From NCBI RefSeq assembly GCF_026151205.1, contig NC_087081.1:2981246-3045245 (forward strand): 64,000 nucleotides of DNA, written 5' to 3'. Under the pieces are notes generated by a model, which worked only from the letters and a program-made list of their open reading frames with translations, was not told where the DNA came from and did no database searches. The translations under genes were made by a program, and so were the position numbers. Each line of letters opens with the position of its first letter. Position 1 is the first letter of the stretch. This document shows positions 25,771-53,800 of this stretch, in pieces. This DNA comes from Bolinopsis microptera. Its lineage: Eukaryota > Ctenophora > Tentaculata > Lobata > Bolinopsidae.

Positions 25771-26010
25771 GATTCAAAAAGTCAAAAAGTCAAAAAGTCA
25801 AAAAGTCAAAAAGAACACTAAACACCTAAACACAATAATTAAAGATATTTCAGATAAAATTAAAAACTTTAAATCAAACATTTCAAAAAACCGTTTTTTC
25901 TAAACTAAAACTAAAAGTCAAGAAATATTCAAAAATTCAGTAAAAGAACACTCAACACAATAATTTAATATTTCAGATAGAATTAAAAACTGTAAATCAA
26001 ATATTTCCAA
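25771..26010. repeat. AAAAAGTC octamer run and an imperfect duplication in the EF-hand 3' UTR
   Basis: About five units of AAAAAGTC lie near 25775-25811. They are followed by a roughly 100-bp segment repeated imperfectly, with shared strings such as CACAATAATT.AA.ATATTTCAGATA and ATTAAAAACT.TAAATCAAA at about 25825 and 25935. It lies in the probable 3' UTR of the minus-strand EF-hand gene, whose stop codon is at 26018-26020. Confidence 0.6.
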
Positions 26011-26017
26011 AAAACAA

Positions 26018-26971
26018 TTATTGTAAATTAAAACAAGACAGCAGAAGAGCTAATTCACGCTTTTGTATAGTGTCACTATTGTTTACATCACATATTTTCA
26101 TAACTTGAGCGTAAGTCTTTTGTAGAAGAGGAATGGGAACATTTTTACCGGATGTTTCCAGGTGTTTTAAGATGTCGTTTATCAAGGCCATGACTTCGCT
26201 TTTTTCTAGGCATTCTTGACCATCAGTATCATAATGGCTAAAAATCCTATCGAAATCTTTCCTGTGCAAAAGCTGGCGACCAAAGAAATTCTTCATAAAG
26301 TTATTTTCAACATTCATAAGTTGTGTCAATTCTTCGAGCTCAATTTTCCCATCATGATTTGTATCTAAGTCCTTCATCATATGTTCAATGGCTCTGTTAA
26401 GACGGTACCCAGAAATATCCTCACCTGCAACTTGGGCATAGTCTTTCACCAAAAGCCTTACTTCTTTAATTTCAATATAACCTGAACCATCCACATCATA
26501 ATTCTGCCAAAACTTGATAAAACTTGATGATTGCACTTTGTGACCTATTTGAACAAGAAAACATTGCTCTGTTGGGAGTGACTCTATAAGCACTTCCTTA
26601 TTGATTTCCTTTGGAATCGATCCTCCATAAGTTTCCGCAACTTTTCCTGTCACCTCTGAAATAAACTGCTTAATGTCACATTGTTTAAGTTTCCAAACAT
26701 ATTCCTTTTGAACTAAATCGGTTAAAAACTCATTCAACTGAGCAGAAGCCAAACCATTGCGATCATGTATGTCATTTATTTCTAATGCATTAGCCAGTGT
26801 GGCTGGTGAAATGCTCAGTGATCGACTGTGCAGCTCCTCTCCTTCATCCGAATCATCAGACTCGTCTGATTGTGGTTCAGTTATGGGGTCGTCATCATCA
26901 GGAGTCGATCTTCGGTCATAGACAGGTTCTTGATCAGCACCACTAAGTCGGTGATTAAGGTAGGCAAACAT
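26018..26971 (-). CDS. Calbindin/secretagogin-like EF-hand protein, intronless
   Basis: The open frame encodes 317 residues. The N-terminal third is acidic (DDDDP, then ESDDSDEGEE at about residues 25-45) with no signal peptide or membrane segment, which suggests a cytosolic protein. Four EF-hand loops follow: DVDGSGYIEIKE (about residue 159, canonical), DTNHDGKIELEE (about 203, canonical), DTDGQECLEKSE (about 247, lacking the central glycine, probably weak) and DVNNSDTIQKRE (about 296, also altered). The spacing and the ending QKRELALLLS match EF-hands 3 to 6 of the secretagogin/calbindin/calretinin family, whose members have six; the first two appear replaced by the acidic tail. The family buffers or senses calcium in neurons and secretory cells. 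An in-frame TAG lies just upstream of the ATG. A splice acceptor at that TTAG, joining a 5' UTR exon, cannot be excluded. The absence of introns raises the possibility of a retrocopy, but no poly(A) tail was seen. Confidence 0.9.
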   Translation of the reverse strand: MFAYLNHRLSGADQEPVYDRRSTPDDDDPITEPQSDESDDSDEGEELHSRSLSISPATLANALEINDIHDRNGLASAQLNEFLTDLVQKEYVWKLKQCDIKQFISEVTGKVAETYGGSIPKEINKEVLIESLPTEQCFLVQIGHKVQSSSFIKFWQNYDVDGSGYIEIKEVRLLVKDYAQVAGEDISGYRLNRAIEHMMKDLDTNHDGKIELEELTQLMNVENNFMKNFFGRQLLHRKDFDRIFSHYDTDGQECLEKSEVMALINDILKHLETSGKNVPIPLLQKTYAQVMKICDVNNSDTIQKRELALLLSCFNLQ

Positions 26972-27222
26972 TTGATGCTAATATACTGAGTAATATTGGT
27001 AAGTTACATTGAGAAATATTGTAATATTTTTTTTCACATTAGTATTGATGATTGAAGGGTGTTCAGTTATTTCTGAAATTTTTGCTTGTAGAGATTACAA
27101 CAGGCAAATTTAAATTGTTGATAAAAGTAGTAGTAAATCTTTCAAAGTACGAAATATCTCTTTAAAAGAGCATCCTAGGCACCTTATAGATATCAAAACG
27201 CATAAAAAAGAAAACAAAAACA
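26972..27222. other. Spacer between LINE relic and EF-hand gene
   Basis: About 250 bp of AT-rich DNA. On the minus strand it would hold the EF-hand promoter or 5' UTR and the 3' tail of the LINE relic. No TATA box in a good position is evident. Confidence 0.4.
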
Positions 27223-27657
27223 TCAACCATCTTCTAACTTCTTCCATTCCTCCCTATCTAAAGCCAAAAATCTAAGGTCTTCGAAATCAGTCAAATTCTT
27301 AAGTCTAATATCAAGATTTCTACTAGTCAAGTCTTTTCTAATAACATCTAATAAGTTTAAACATGGTCTACCCCGTCTCCCTTCCATAAAAATATCAGAA
27401 TTTATAGCAAATAACATAGAGGTGTATGCTGGTGAGTCTTCCTGTCCTCTTAAGATATGTCCTAACATTCTCCATCGAAACTTAGAGACTCTCACAGACA
27501 AGGGAGTGACATAACAACGAGCATAGAGTGCCTCATTAGAAATAACCCCAGTAGGCCATCTGATGTTGAGGATTCTTCGGAGGTGTTTGCGATGAGCAAT
27601 ATCAAGTTCATTCAACGAAGCTAGTGGTGCAGCCCAGTTGATGTTGATAAAAAACAT
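27223..27657 (-). pseudogene. Non-LTR retrotransposon ORF2 C-terminal fragment
   Basis: The frame of 144 codons includes LDIAHRKHLRRILNIRWPTG, then ISNEALYARC, then RWRMLGHILRG, then GRRGRPCLNLLDVIRKDL, and ends near EEWKKLED. This is the region following the reverse transcriptase in many animal LINE ORF2 proteins (H.RRLRRILGI.W......N..L, RR.WLGH..R, RRGRP..TW). The endonuclease and the RT catalytic YxDD part are absent, and the frame opens abruptly at 27657. The copy is 5'-truncated, the usual outcome of incomplete reverse transcription. It lies 250 bp upstream of the EF-hand gene on the same strand. Confidence 0.85.
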
Positions 27658-27991
27658 TTGATTATTATTTTAAAATCAAATGTAAGTATAACAAGAATAC
27701 CCCATCATCATTTGATGAGTCCCAGGAGAAAAAGAATTTACAGAGGGGCGAAAAAAGGGGAGGGGGTACCAACAGGGGGGGGGGGGATTTTCCAGCGGGG
27801 GAGGGGGGCCAACAGGCAATTTTGCACCACTGAGAAAGACCAACATTCGAAGGTACTGTTAACATCACTCCTGTTAGTGGCACTTGGAAGATGAACGGGG
27901 ACATTGATTTGATTTGATTTATTTGACTTAATTGATCCGATTAGATAAGACATTTTTCGATGGAAAACCTTTCTAGCCAAAGTTTAACATC
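27658..27991. other. G-rich spacer
   Basis: G runs at about 27774-27786 and 27799-27808 interrupt an otherwise AT-rich stretch. No gene is supported. Confidence 0.4.
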
Positions 27992-28266
27992 ATGGATGAG
28001 TACTTGGAGAGAGTGTTGAATGTGGGGAAGGCCACCTTCACCCCGGCTGATTTCTCATATCTACAGGCATGTTCAAAGAGTGTAAAATAAGCGGTTTGTC
28101 GACAGATTAGCGGACCTCATAGCCAGGAAAGCAAAAAGAGATATTGCAACGTGGTAAGGCATACAGTGAGGACAAAACTAAGATTCGCACTGTTAAGAAC
28201 AACGCCTATTGCTCTAAGAGGTCACAGAGGTACCCAAGAAACCTTACTGGAAGGGAGCTAACTTTG
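27992..28266 (+). pseudogene. Possible decayed coding sequence, family unknown
   Basis: An ATG at 27992 opens MDEYLERVLNVGKATFTPAD followed by FSYLQ, which has coding-like composition and ends at TAA 33 codons on. A second frame then reads MFKECKISGLSTD (28069 on), a third continues ADLIARKAKRDIATW to a stop near 28157, and a fourth stretch reads GKAYSEDKTKIRTVKNNAYC. Successive short frames on one strand look like one broken reading frame with frameshifts and stops, perhaps an old transposon ORF. I recognise no family. The alternative is a first exon whose donor I misplace. Confidence 0.3.
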
Positions 28267-28911
28267 AAAGTAAAAGAAATAAATACTTTCGGATTTCAGC
28301 AAAATGATCGCTTTGTAAAAATAATGTTTTTACAAAAATTAGGGACATTTTAGATTTTGAGTTATCGCGAAAAGTATAATTTTGGGCCAAATAAACAATA
28401 AAAGGTCGCAGGTTTATAATTTTGAAAATTAACGTGGTTGTCATGACTCCATGGATGAATTCAAATTGTAATACGTGTGCTTTATGTCACGCGCAATGAC
28501 AAACAGCAAACAGGCTATTAAAAATTATCACCTCTAGTAACTAAACGCCGCGAGCCAGTAAAGTTGTTTGCGTATGAGACCCCTCTATCAAAAGACGTTT
28601 ACACATTCATCTCCGCCCCTATGTGATGGAGTAGAAGTGTAAATATAAAAAGAAAATTTAAAGAAAAAGAAGAAAAGATATATACATATATTTGTGACTC
28701 ATACATCTAACCCCTAGTATTGTTTCACGAGTGATTGTTTATGTTAAATTTTAGCTTTGTAATTTTGATTTTAGTTCCTATACCTTGCAGTTGTCACTGA
28801 TGATATTATGGTTTTGTATCATGATTGAAACATTTGTCTGACTCAACCGGTCGTTTCATTTTGTACATATATTTGCGTATATATATTTGATTTGTATTTA
28901 TATATTTAATT
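28267..28911. other. Non-coding stretch, no gene recognised
   Basis: AT-rich with several TATATA runs. No coding exon or clear repeat was found. Confidence 0.4.
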
Positions 28912-29021
28912 GACGATGTCAATTCATCGCAGCTCGGCGAGGCACAGTAGCGCATTTCGCCGATCGCTGTGAGAAGCCTCATTGAGTGCGCGGCGCGGCA
29001 CAGTAACGCATCGCGCTACAA
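28912..29021. repeat. SINE-like dispersed repeat, copy 1
   Basis: A GC-rich segment starting GACGATGTCAATTCATCGCA and ending CATCGCGCTACAA; a diverged copy lies at 30240-30350 in the same orientation. Within each copy a motif like CGGC..GGCACAGTAGCGCAT occurs twice (about 28935 and 28991), so the unit is itself dimeric. GGCACAGTAGCGC resembles a polymerase III A box (TGGCNNAGTNGG), hence a tRNA-derived SINE is possible. I found no clear B box or poly(A) tail. Confidence 0.5.
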
Positions 29022-29618
29022 GTATATATTTGATTTGTATGTATATATTTGATTGTTGATATTTCATATAATATTGGTAACAGTGGATAATTTCCGTCTG
29101 CTTAAGAATTTTTATTTAACTTTTGAATTACGCTGATAAAAATGTATGATTGAGACGAATGTTTGAGTAGTTTACTACATTATAATTTGCTAAATGTGAA
29201 ACAAGCGTGTCACGCAGAACGCGTATACACATGGCTATGTGAATATTATAATATAGTATAAAGAAGCTTATTTCACATTTCGTTAGCATATCCAATATTT
29301 ATGAGTTTATTATTGGATGTTTAAGTTTAACTATGTTTATTATGATATTACTATTCATTGTAATATGGCAATAAAATTTAAATTTTGTTTTACCATTCAC
29401 TTAAATTTTGTTTTACCTAATTTTGACGGATGTTACTCGTCTAAATTTCTTCAAAGTAGCGCGCGCGCCGCTTTCTTTTCGAAATGTTTCTGGACCGCAC
29501 GGCAAGTGCTACGAAGTAGCGCGCGCCGCGCCAGACCATTAACAATGGTCAAAGCCAATGCCCAATCGCATCATTTGATTTAATCGAATGCATGTGCATG
29601 TATGTAATATATTATTCT
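29022..29618. other. Non-coding stretch with GCGCGC islands
   Basis: AT-rich with two short islands (GTAGCGCGCGCCGC near 29457 and 29515). The 88-codon frame at 29317-29583 matches nothing I know. Confidence 0.4.
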
Positions 29619-29673
29619 TACCTGGGGACCCCAGGCTATTATGTTCATAAACATATAGCCTGGCGTGATTGAA
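29619..29673. repeat. Dispersed motif with CTGGGGACCCCAG palindrome, copy 1
   Basis: TTACCTGGGGACCCCAGGCT then ATTATGTTCATAAACATA occurs here, and a near copy lies at 55528-55570. Here the string CCAGGCTAT is mirrored by ATAGCCTGG just downstream, so the copy forms a hairpin. It probably marks a small dispersed foldback element. Confidence 0.6.
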
Positions 29674-29734
29674 CCCTATAAAACACGCTAATTTTTGTAG
29701 TGCATACGTCACTTCTTTCCAATTGGTATGTGGT

Positions 29735-29870
29735 AGTTGGCGTGCACGTGATCTTCTGCGCGGCTGTAATTAGTTCTGAACGATCACGTGAATGCTAGTC
29801 ACGTGCGCTCTAATTACATGACATCCAATGAGCATTCGCATTTTTAAAGGACGATGGATGTCGTAATTCG
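29735..29870. promoter_or_regulatory. Cluster of CACGTG boxes with CCAAT
   Basis: Three CACGTG boxes (about 29745, 29785, 29802) are followed by CATCCAATGAGC and TTTTTAAAGG. This lies about 2 kb upstream of the first recognised coding exon of the TLDc gene and on the right side to be its promoter. The link is positional only. Confidence 0.3.
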
Positions 29871-30046
29871 CTCAGCCCAAATAGAGATTTTAAAAATAAA
29901 TCCTTATTCAGTTATCAATTAAAGCCTGTGCTAAAATTAAAAATTCTAACCCTAACTGCTAACGAAAAATTAAACCAATTTCCGTTTATGGTTACGTTTT
30001 AATTGCTTTATCCAGAACCTTTTCTTTTGCAGTGGCGCGCGCCCAA

Positions 30047-30098
30047 CTCCTTTACTTGTGAAACAAGCGCGCTCGCGCTTGTTTCACAAGTAAAGGAG
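30047..30098. repeat. Perfect 25-bp-arm inverted repeat
   Basis: Arms 30047-30071 and 30074-30098 are exact reverse complements around CT. Each contains TTTACTTGTGAAACAAGCGC or its complement. Its GC-rich centre makes it a strong cruciform or hairpin candidate. Confidence 0.9.
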
Positions 30099-30239
30099 GT
30101 GGTAAAAACAGTTTTTTGAATTAATATCTTGCCAGGGGAATGTTTAACTTCACGTCGTGTGGGATGATTTAAGATCAACGTTAAAATACATTTATTTAAG
30201 TTACTTTGCTTGTTCGTTTATTGCTCGATCCTTTGATTA

Positions 30240-30350
30240 ACGATGTCAATCCTTCGCAGCTCGGTGAGGCACAGTGGTGCATTTTGCCGATCTACCGAAG
30301 AGAAGAATTATTTGATGCGCGGCGCGACCCAGTAGTTCATCGCGCTACAA
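30240..30350. repeat. SINE-like dispersed repeat, copy 2
   Basis: The diverged second copy of the 28912-29021 unit, starting ACGATGTCAATCCTTCGCAG and ending TCATCGCGCTACAA. Differences are mostly C/T and G/A, as expected from CpG decay. The direct orientation of the two copies suggests either two insertions or a segmental duplication. Confidence 0.5.
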
Positions 30351-30867
30351 CTCGATCCTGTGATCTCACGTAATGCTAAAATCTAAGCTACGTTCTCGTT
30401 TCGCCACTCAAGGTAGGGCCAGCTTATTTCCAAAATTATGCCATAAGTGAATTTCAGGTGGTATGGTTCAGTCAATTTTTCAGAAGGAAAATATTTTGCA
30501 CTTTTAAAGGTTTACCCCTGGACCAGACGGTTTGATTTTATATAAATTCATTGCATTGCTGATATTATGTGCTTATTTTTTGGAATAAAGTTTTGTTTTA
30601 AAATTTTGTTTTATAATTCATACCCCTATTCAATAAAAAAAGATTGTACAGTGATGAACAAAATTCGATTACTAACGACCACTTGTACTGTGTATAACTT
30701 GCTGTGAAAAGGCCCTTTGGGTATGAAAATAATCTAAATCGGTGCATTTTTGGACGCTGATTCCGAATCACCCCCATGACGTAGGGTAAAAATGCTTCCC
30801 TGGAGAGTTATGGGCAAAAAAACCGTTTTGGTCACGTGACATGGTAATAAAACATGAATTCGATTGT

Positions 30868-30950
30868 TTAGGGCTCGGGTTAGGGTTAGGGTTGTGGTTA
30901 GGGTTATGGATAGCTTCGGGGTTATGGTTAGGGTTGGGATTAGGGTTTAT
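30868..30950 (+). repeat. Interstitial telomere-like TTAGGG repeats
   Basis: A degenerate run of GGGTTAGGGTTAGGGTT units with variants such as GGTTATGG and GGGATTAGGG. TTAGGG is the ancestral animal telomere hexamer. The stretch is short and interrupted, so it is an interstitial relic and not a chromosome end. Confidence 0.8.
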
Positions 30951-31813
30951 GTAAAACCGTTTTGTACGGCTGCAAAACCATAAAAACCAAAGTCACGTGA
31001 AATTTTTGGGCGAGCGAATTAGTAAAAGCCGTATCAGCTACATGGGTTGAGGGTCCCCCCATTTTTTCTTTTCAAGAAATATTTATGCCCAAGTCAAATT
31101 AAATCTAACTTAGGTCAGGTTGCCTGTTGGCACAACCCGCTGAAATAGTGCCCCCTTTTGGCGCCCTCTCCTCCTTTTGGCGCCCCTCCCTAAAATTGGA
31201 CAAATTAGATGATTGTAGAGGATATGCCGGAAAATCTCTCAAATAGTGTGTTTCTAGAGCAAAACATAGTTAAGTTTTTCCAAATTGTCCCACATTGTAA
31301 CTACAATTTGGTGCCCACCTACGATGGTGCCTCCCGGCCCTGCACAGCGGGTCAGTGGGGCCCTTCATTATGCCTCTGATAAGTTATCTTGTTGTGCCCT
31401 GTTGTATTGACACTTTCCAAATAGCATGTGGGAGTTGTGCAATGTCTTAAGTAGACGAGGAATGGAATATATTGTACAAATTTATTATAATAAATTTCAT
31501 GAACATTGAACACAGCGTTTGTGTTTTTCTGCTAGTAAAAATAATGAGTATTTTTAAAGGAAAAATTTTGTCCATCACTATTAGTATCAGTTCGATATAT
31601 TACATTTATCTCTGTGAAACATTTAACATTTGAATGAAAAATAAAATAAAAGTTATAATAAGGGGTTTGTGAGCTCTGATACCCTTGCATGCATTAGTAT
31701 ACTTTAGTCAATCAGAAGAAAAATCTTCATTGTTCAAGAAACTAAAAATTGCATATTTATTATCTTTAAAGATGACCTTAATCTGTATCTCATCCATTAT
31801 CTCAGAATGAGCC
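30951..31813. other. Upstream region of the TLDc gene
   Basis: No coding exon was found. A good acceptor (TCCATTATCTCAG at 31792-31804) lies just before the presumed start codon, so a non-coding 5' exon probably lies further upstream. Confidence 0.4.
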
Positions 31814-49976
<18,163 letters not shown>

Positions 49977-50890
49977 ATCTTCGGGGGCCTTTTCTGACTT
50001 ATTGACAATGTTCACTGTTATTTGCTGGTTTTTTAGGTTTGTAGAGCACGAAAGAAACATTCGAGTTAAAGAAATCGGTCGTGGCTGCTATCACGTGATT
50101 ATGAACAAGAACAGATTTTTGTAAGATTGTTTAAATTCGTACCGTCTAGTTAATATTTAAATTTTTAGTAGCGAATAATACGATTTGATCTAAAGGCTGT
50201 TGATTCTTGATTTTGATTCCTGCATTGCCCGAGCCGAAAATGATATTAGACAGACTTTCTAGAATCACTTACAACAAGCTGAATTTCTCATCTTCATATT
50301 GCTTACAAAGGCTTCATCGGAATTTTGATGCGTTGAGTTTAGATTCCACCTGAAAGATGGGAAGATTCTAAGCCCATCAAAATTATGATGTTGGGAATGA
50401 TACACTATAACAGAAACGAATAATCATTGTTTACTGTGTTGTCTAATTAAGTGGCCTTAATTTACGAGTTTAGTATTTTTTGAGCACTTAACATTTAGTT
50501 TTATTAAAGGTTTGTGGTAAGATAAAAAATTAATGCTTTGGCCTTCGAAGTTGGTTAGTAACTTAAAGCTCTGAGGGGTATTTTGTAAACTACTGGACGT
50601 TTCAAAATCCGATTGGGTCCTGCAGTTATCGGGAGATTTCGTTATATCAAGGCTCACAAATATGCGAATTTTCTTTTATGATAAACATTTATGATAAAAT
50701 ACGATTATTGTAAAATCCCAAAACCGAATTTTAGTTTTTGTTCAAATAATTCCCAAAAATTAAAAATTCAAAATTTTTTATTCTGGTTTTTTATTCCTAA
50801 ATTAAATAATAAATATTTAAAAATTCAAAGGGGAAAATTATTTTGACTACCCAAAAAAATAACCCCCTAGGCCCAAAAAGTTTTTAAAAA
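49977..50890. other. 3' flank of the TLDc gene
   Basis: Probable 3' UTR and flank. An ATTAAA at about 50503 is a possible polyadenylation signal. From about 50690 the sequence grades into AT-rich, homopolymer-rich DNA leading into the 366-bp satellite. Confidence 0.4.
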
Positions 50891-53800
50891 ATAAGTGACC
50901 TTCTTTTAAAAGTAAGTGAAAGTGGGGCCCCGAGCTTTCAGGCCCAAATGGCCCCTCGTAAAAAAAAGAAAAAATTTTCGGTCCTGAAAACTTTAAAAAC
51001 TAAAATGGGCCCGGATTTTGGAAAATAGTTTTACAATTTTTTTCGGGATTTTGACCCTTTTATTAAACCCAAAAATTGGTTTCCCCCACCCAACCATTAA
51101 CTGACTAAAATGGTTTTTCTTTTGCAAAAATTTCATTTAATTTTTCTACCGAAAAAAGATAAACGCCAATAGGCAATGTTTGAACTAAAATTAAGGAATC
51201 ATTAAACATTAAAGTAAGTGGAAAGTGCCCAAAACTAGGCGTGGCAAAGAAGCCCCCCAAAACTGTAAAAAAATTTCGGTTGGAAATTTTATCTTTTTAA
51301 AAAACTGTGGGAAGGTTTGGAGAATAAATGATTTAAATTTTTTCGGGGTTTTATTCCATTAAAAACCAAATTTTGGTTTCTCCCATCAATTTTCCCTTTA
51401 CTAAATTGGGTTTCCTGGGAAAAAAATTTCCTTAAAATTTTTTTCCCCAAAATTTGTGTTTTAGGAAAATTTGATATTTGAAAAAGGGCAGACTTTTTGA
51501 AAATTTCCCACTTTTGGTTTGTTAAACTTTTGTATGGGCTTTTCCTCGTGAAAACCCAATACAGCAATTCTATTCCATTGCCCCTTATAGTTGACTTACT
51601 AAAAGGTAGCGGGGGTTTTAAAACATTTCAAAAACGCAAAAATTTCGGTCCGGAAATTCATTTCAAAAAAACTGAAAAAGGGACAGAGATTTGGGAAATG
51701 ATTTTACAATTTTATTCGGGATTTGACTTCCCGTACCCCCAAATTTGGGGTTTTATTTCCCTATTTAAATGACAATTGGTTTTTTCCCTGGGGAAAAAAA
51801 TTTATCTAATTTGCCCCAAATTTTGTTGGAAATTTGATATTCGAAAAAGGGCAGCTTTTTGAAAATACAAATTTTCGGTTTTGTTAAACTTTTCTGTGGG
51901 TTCCTCCGACCGAAAAAACTTCCCCCACCTCTTCGGTCATATGCCACTTATAGTTTAAACCCTTACTAATTTAGCGGTGAGAAAAATTTAGTAAAAAACT
52001 TTTAAAATTCGGTCCTGGAAATTTCACTTCAAAAACTGAAAAAAGGGACAAGATTTGGGGAATTGATTTTTCAATTTTTTCGGGTTTTTTACTTCCGTAC
52101 CCAAATTTGGTTTCAAACCATCATCAATTAACTGGGCTAATTGGTTTTCTGGGGAAAAAAAAATTTTATCTAATTTGTCAAAATTTTGTGTTCAGGAAAT
52201 TTTGATTTGAAAATGGGACGACTTTTTGAAAATCAATTTTCGGTTTTTTAAGCTTTTCCTGCGAGGCTTCCCCCGACTGAAATCCAAAACTTTCCCCCCA
52301 CCTTATCATGTCCCCCTTGGCCACCTATATTGACTTACTTAATTGGTTTAGCGGGGGGGAGAAATTCATTCAAAAAATGCAAAAAATTTCGGCCCCCGGA
52401 AATTTTCTTCAAAAAAAATGAAATGGGACAAGAAATTTGGGAAAATAGGGTTTTTTCAATTTTATTTTGGGTTTTTTTACTTCCCCCCGTACCCAAATTT
52501 GGTTTCATACCCCAAACAATTATGATAATTGGTTTTTCTGGGCAAAAATTTCTCTAATTTGTAAAGTTGTTTTGTTCAGGGAAATTGGGGTACGAAATGG
52601 GACGATTTTGAAAATACAACTTTTCGGTTTGTTAAGCTTTCTGCTGTGGGCTTCCTCCGACCGAAATCAAACTTCCAGCACCTTTATCGTGTCATATGCC
52701 ACTTATAGTTGACTTACTAATTGGTAGCGGGTGAGAAATTCAGTAAAAACTGTAAAATTTCGGTCCTGGAAATTTCATCTTCAAAAAACTGAAAATGGGA
52801 CAGAGATTTGGAGAATATGATTTTACAATTTTATTCGGGATTTTGACTTCCAGTACCCAAATTTGGTTTCATACCATCATCAATTAACTGACTAATTGGT
52901 TTCTGGGCAAAAATTTCATCTAATTTGTCAAATTTGTGTTCAGGAAATTTGATATTTGAAAATGGGACAGACTTTTGAAAATACAACTTTTCGGTTTGTT
53001 AAGCTTTCTGCTGAGGGCTTCCTCCGACTGAAATCAAACTTCCAGCACCTCTATCATGTCATATGCCACCTATAGTTGACTTACTAATTGGTAGCGGGTG
53101 AGAAATTCATTCAAAACTGCAAAATTTCGGTCCTGGAAATTTCATCTTCAAAAACTGAAAATGGGACAGAGATTTGGAGAATATGATTTTACAATTTTAT
53201 TCGGGATTTTGACTTCCAGTACCCAAATTTGGTTTCATACCATCATCAATTAACTGACTAATTGGTTTCTGGGCAAAAATTTCATCTAATTTGTCAAATT
53301 TGTGTTCAGGAAATTTGATATTCGAAAATGGACAGACTTTTGAAAATACAACTTTTCGGTTTGTTAAGCTTTCTGCTGTGGGCTTCCTCCGACCGAAATC
53401 AAACTTCCAGCACCTCTATCGTGTCATATGCCACTTATAGTTGACTTACTAATTGGTAGCGGGTGAGAAATTCAGTAAAAACTGTAAAATTTCGGTCCTG
53501 GAAATTTCATCTTCAAAAACTGAAAATGGGACAGAGATTTGGAGAATATGATTTTACAATTTTATTCGGGATTTTGACTTCCAGTACCCAAATTTGGTTT
53601 CATACCATCATCAATTAACTGACTAATTGGTTTCTGGGCAAAAATTTCATCTAATTTGTCAAATTTGTGTTCAGGAAATTTGATATTTGAAAATGGGACA
53701 GACTTTTGAAAATACAACTTTTCGGTTTCTTAAGCTTTTTGCTGAGGGCTTCCTCCGACTGAAATCAAACTTCCAGCACCTCTATCATGTCATATGCCAC

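Noticed and set aside
30868-30950. Chromosome end
   Set aside because: The TTAGGG-like run is short, degenerate and followed by a gene and more than 30 kb of other sequence.
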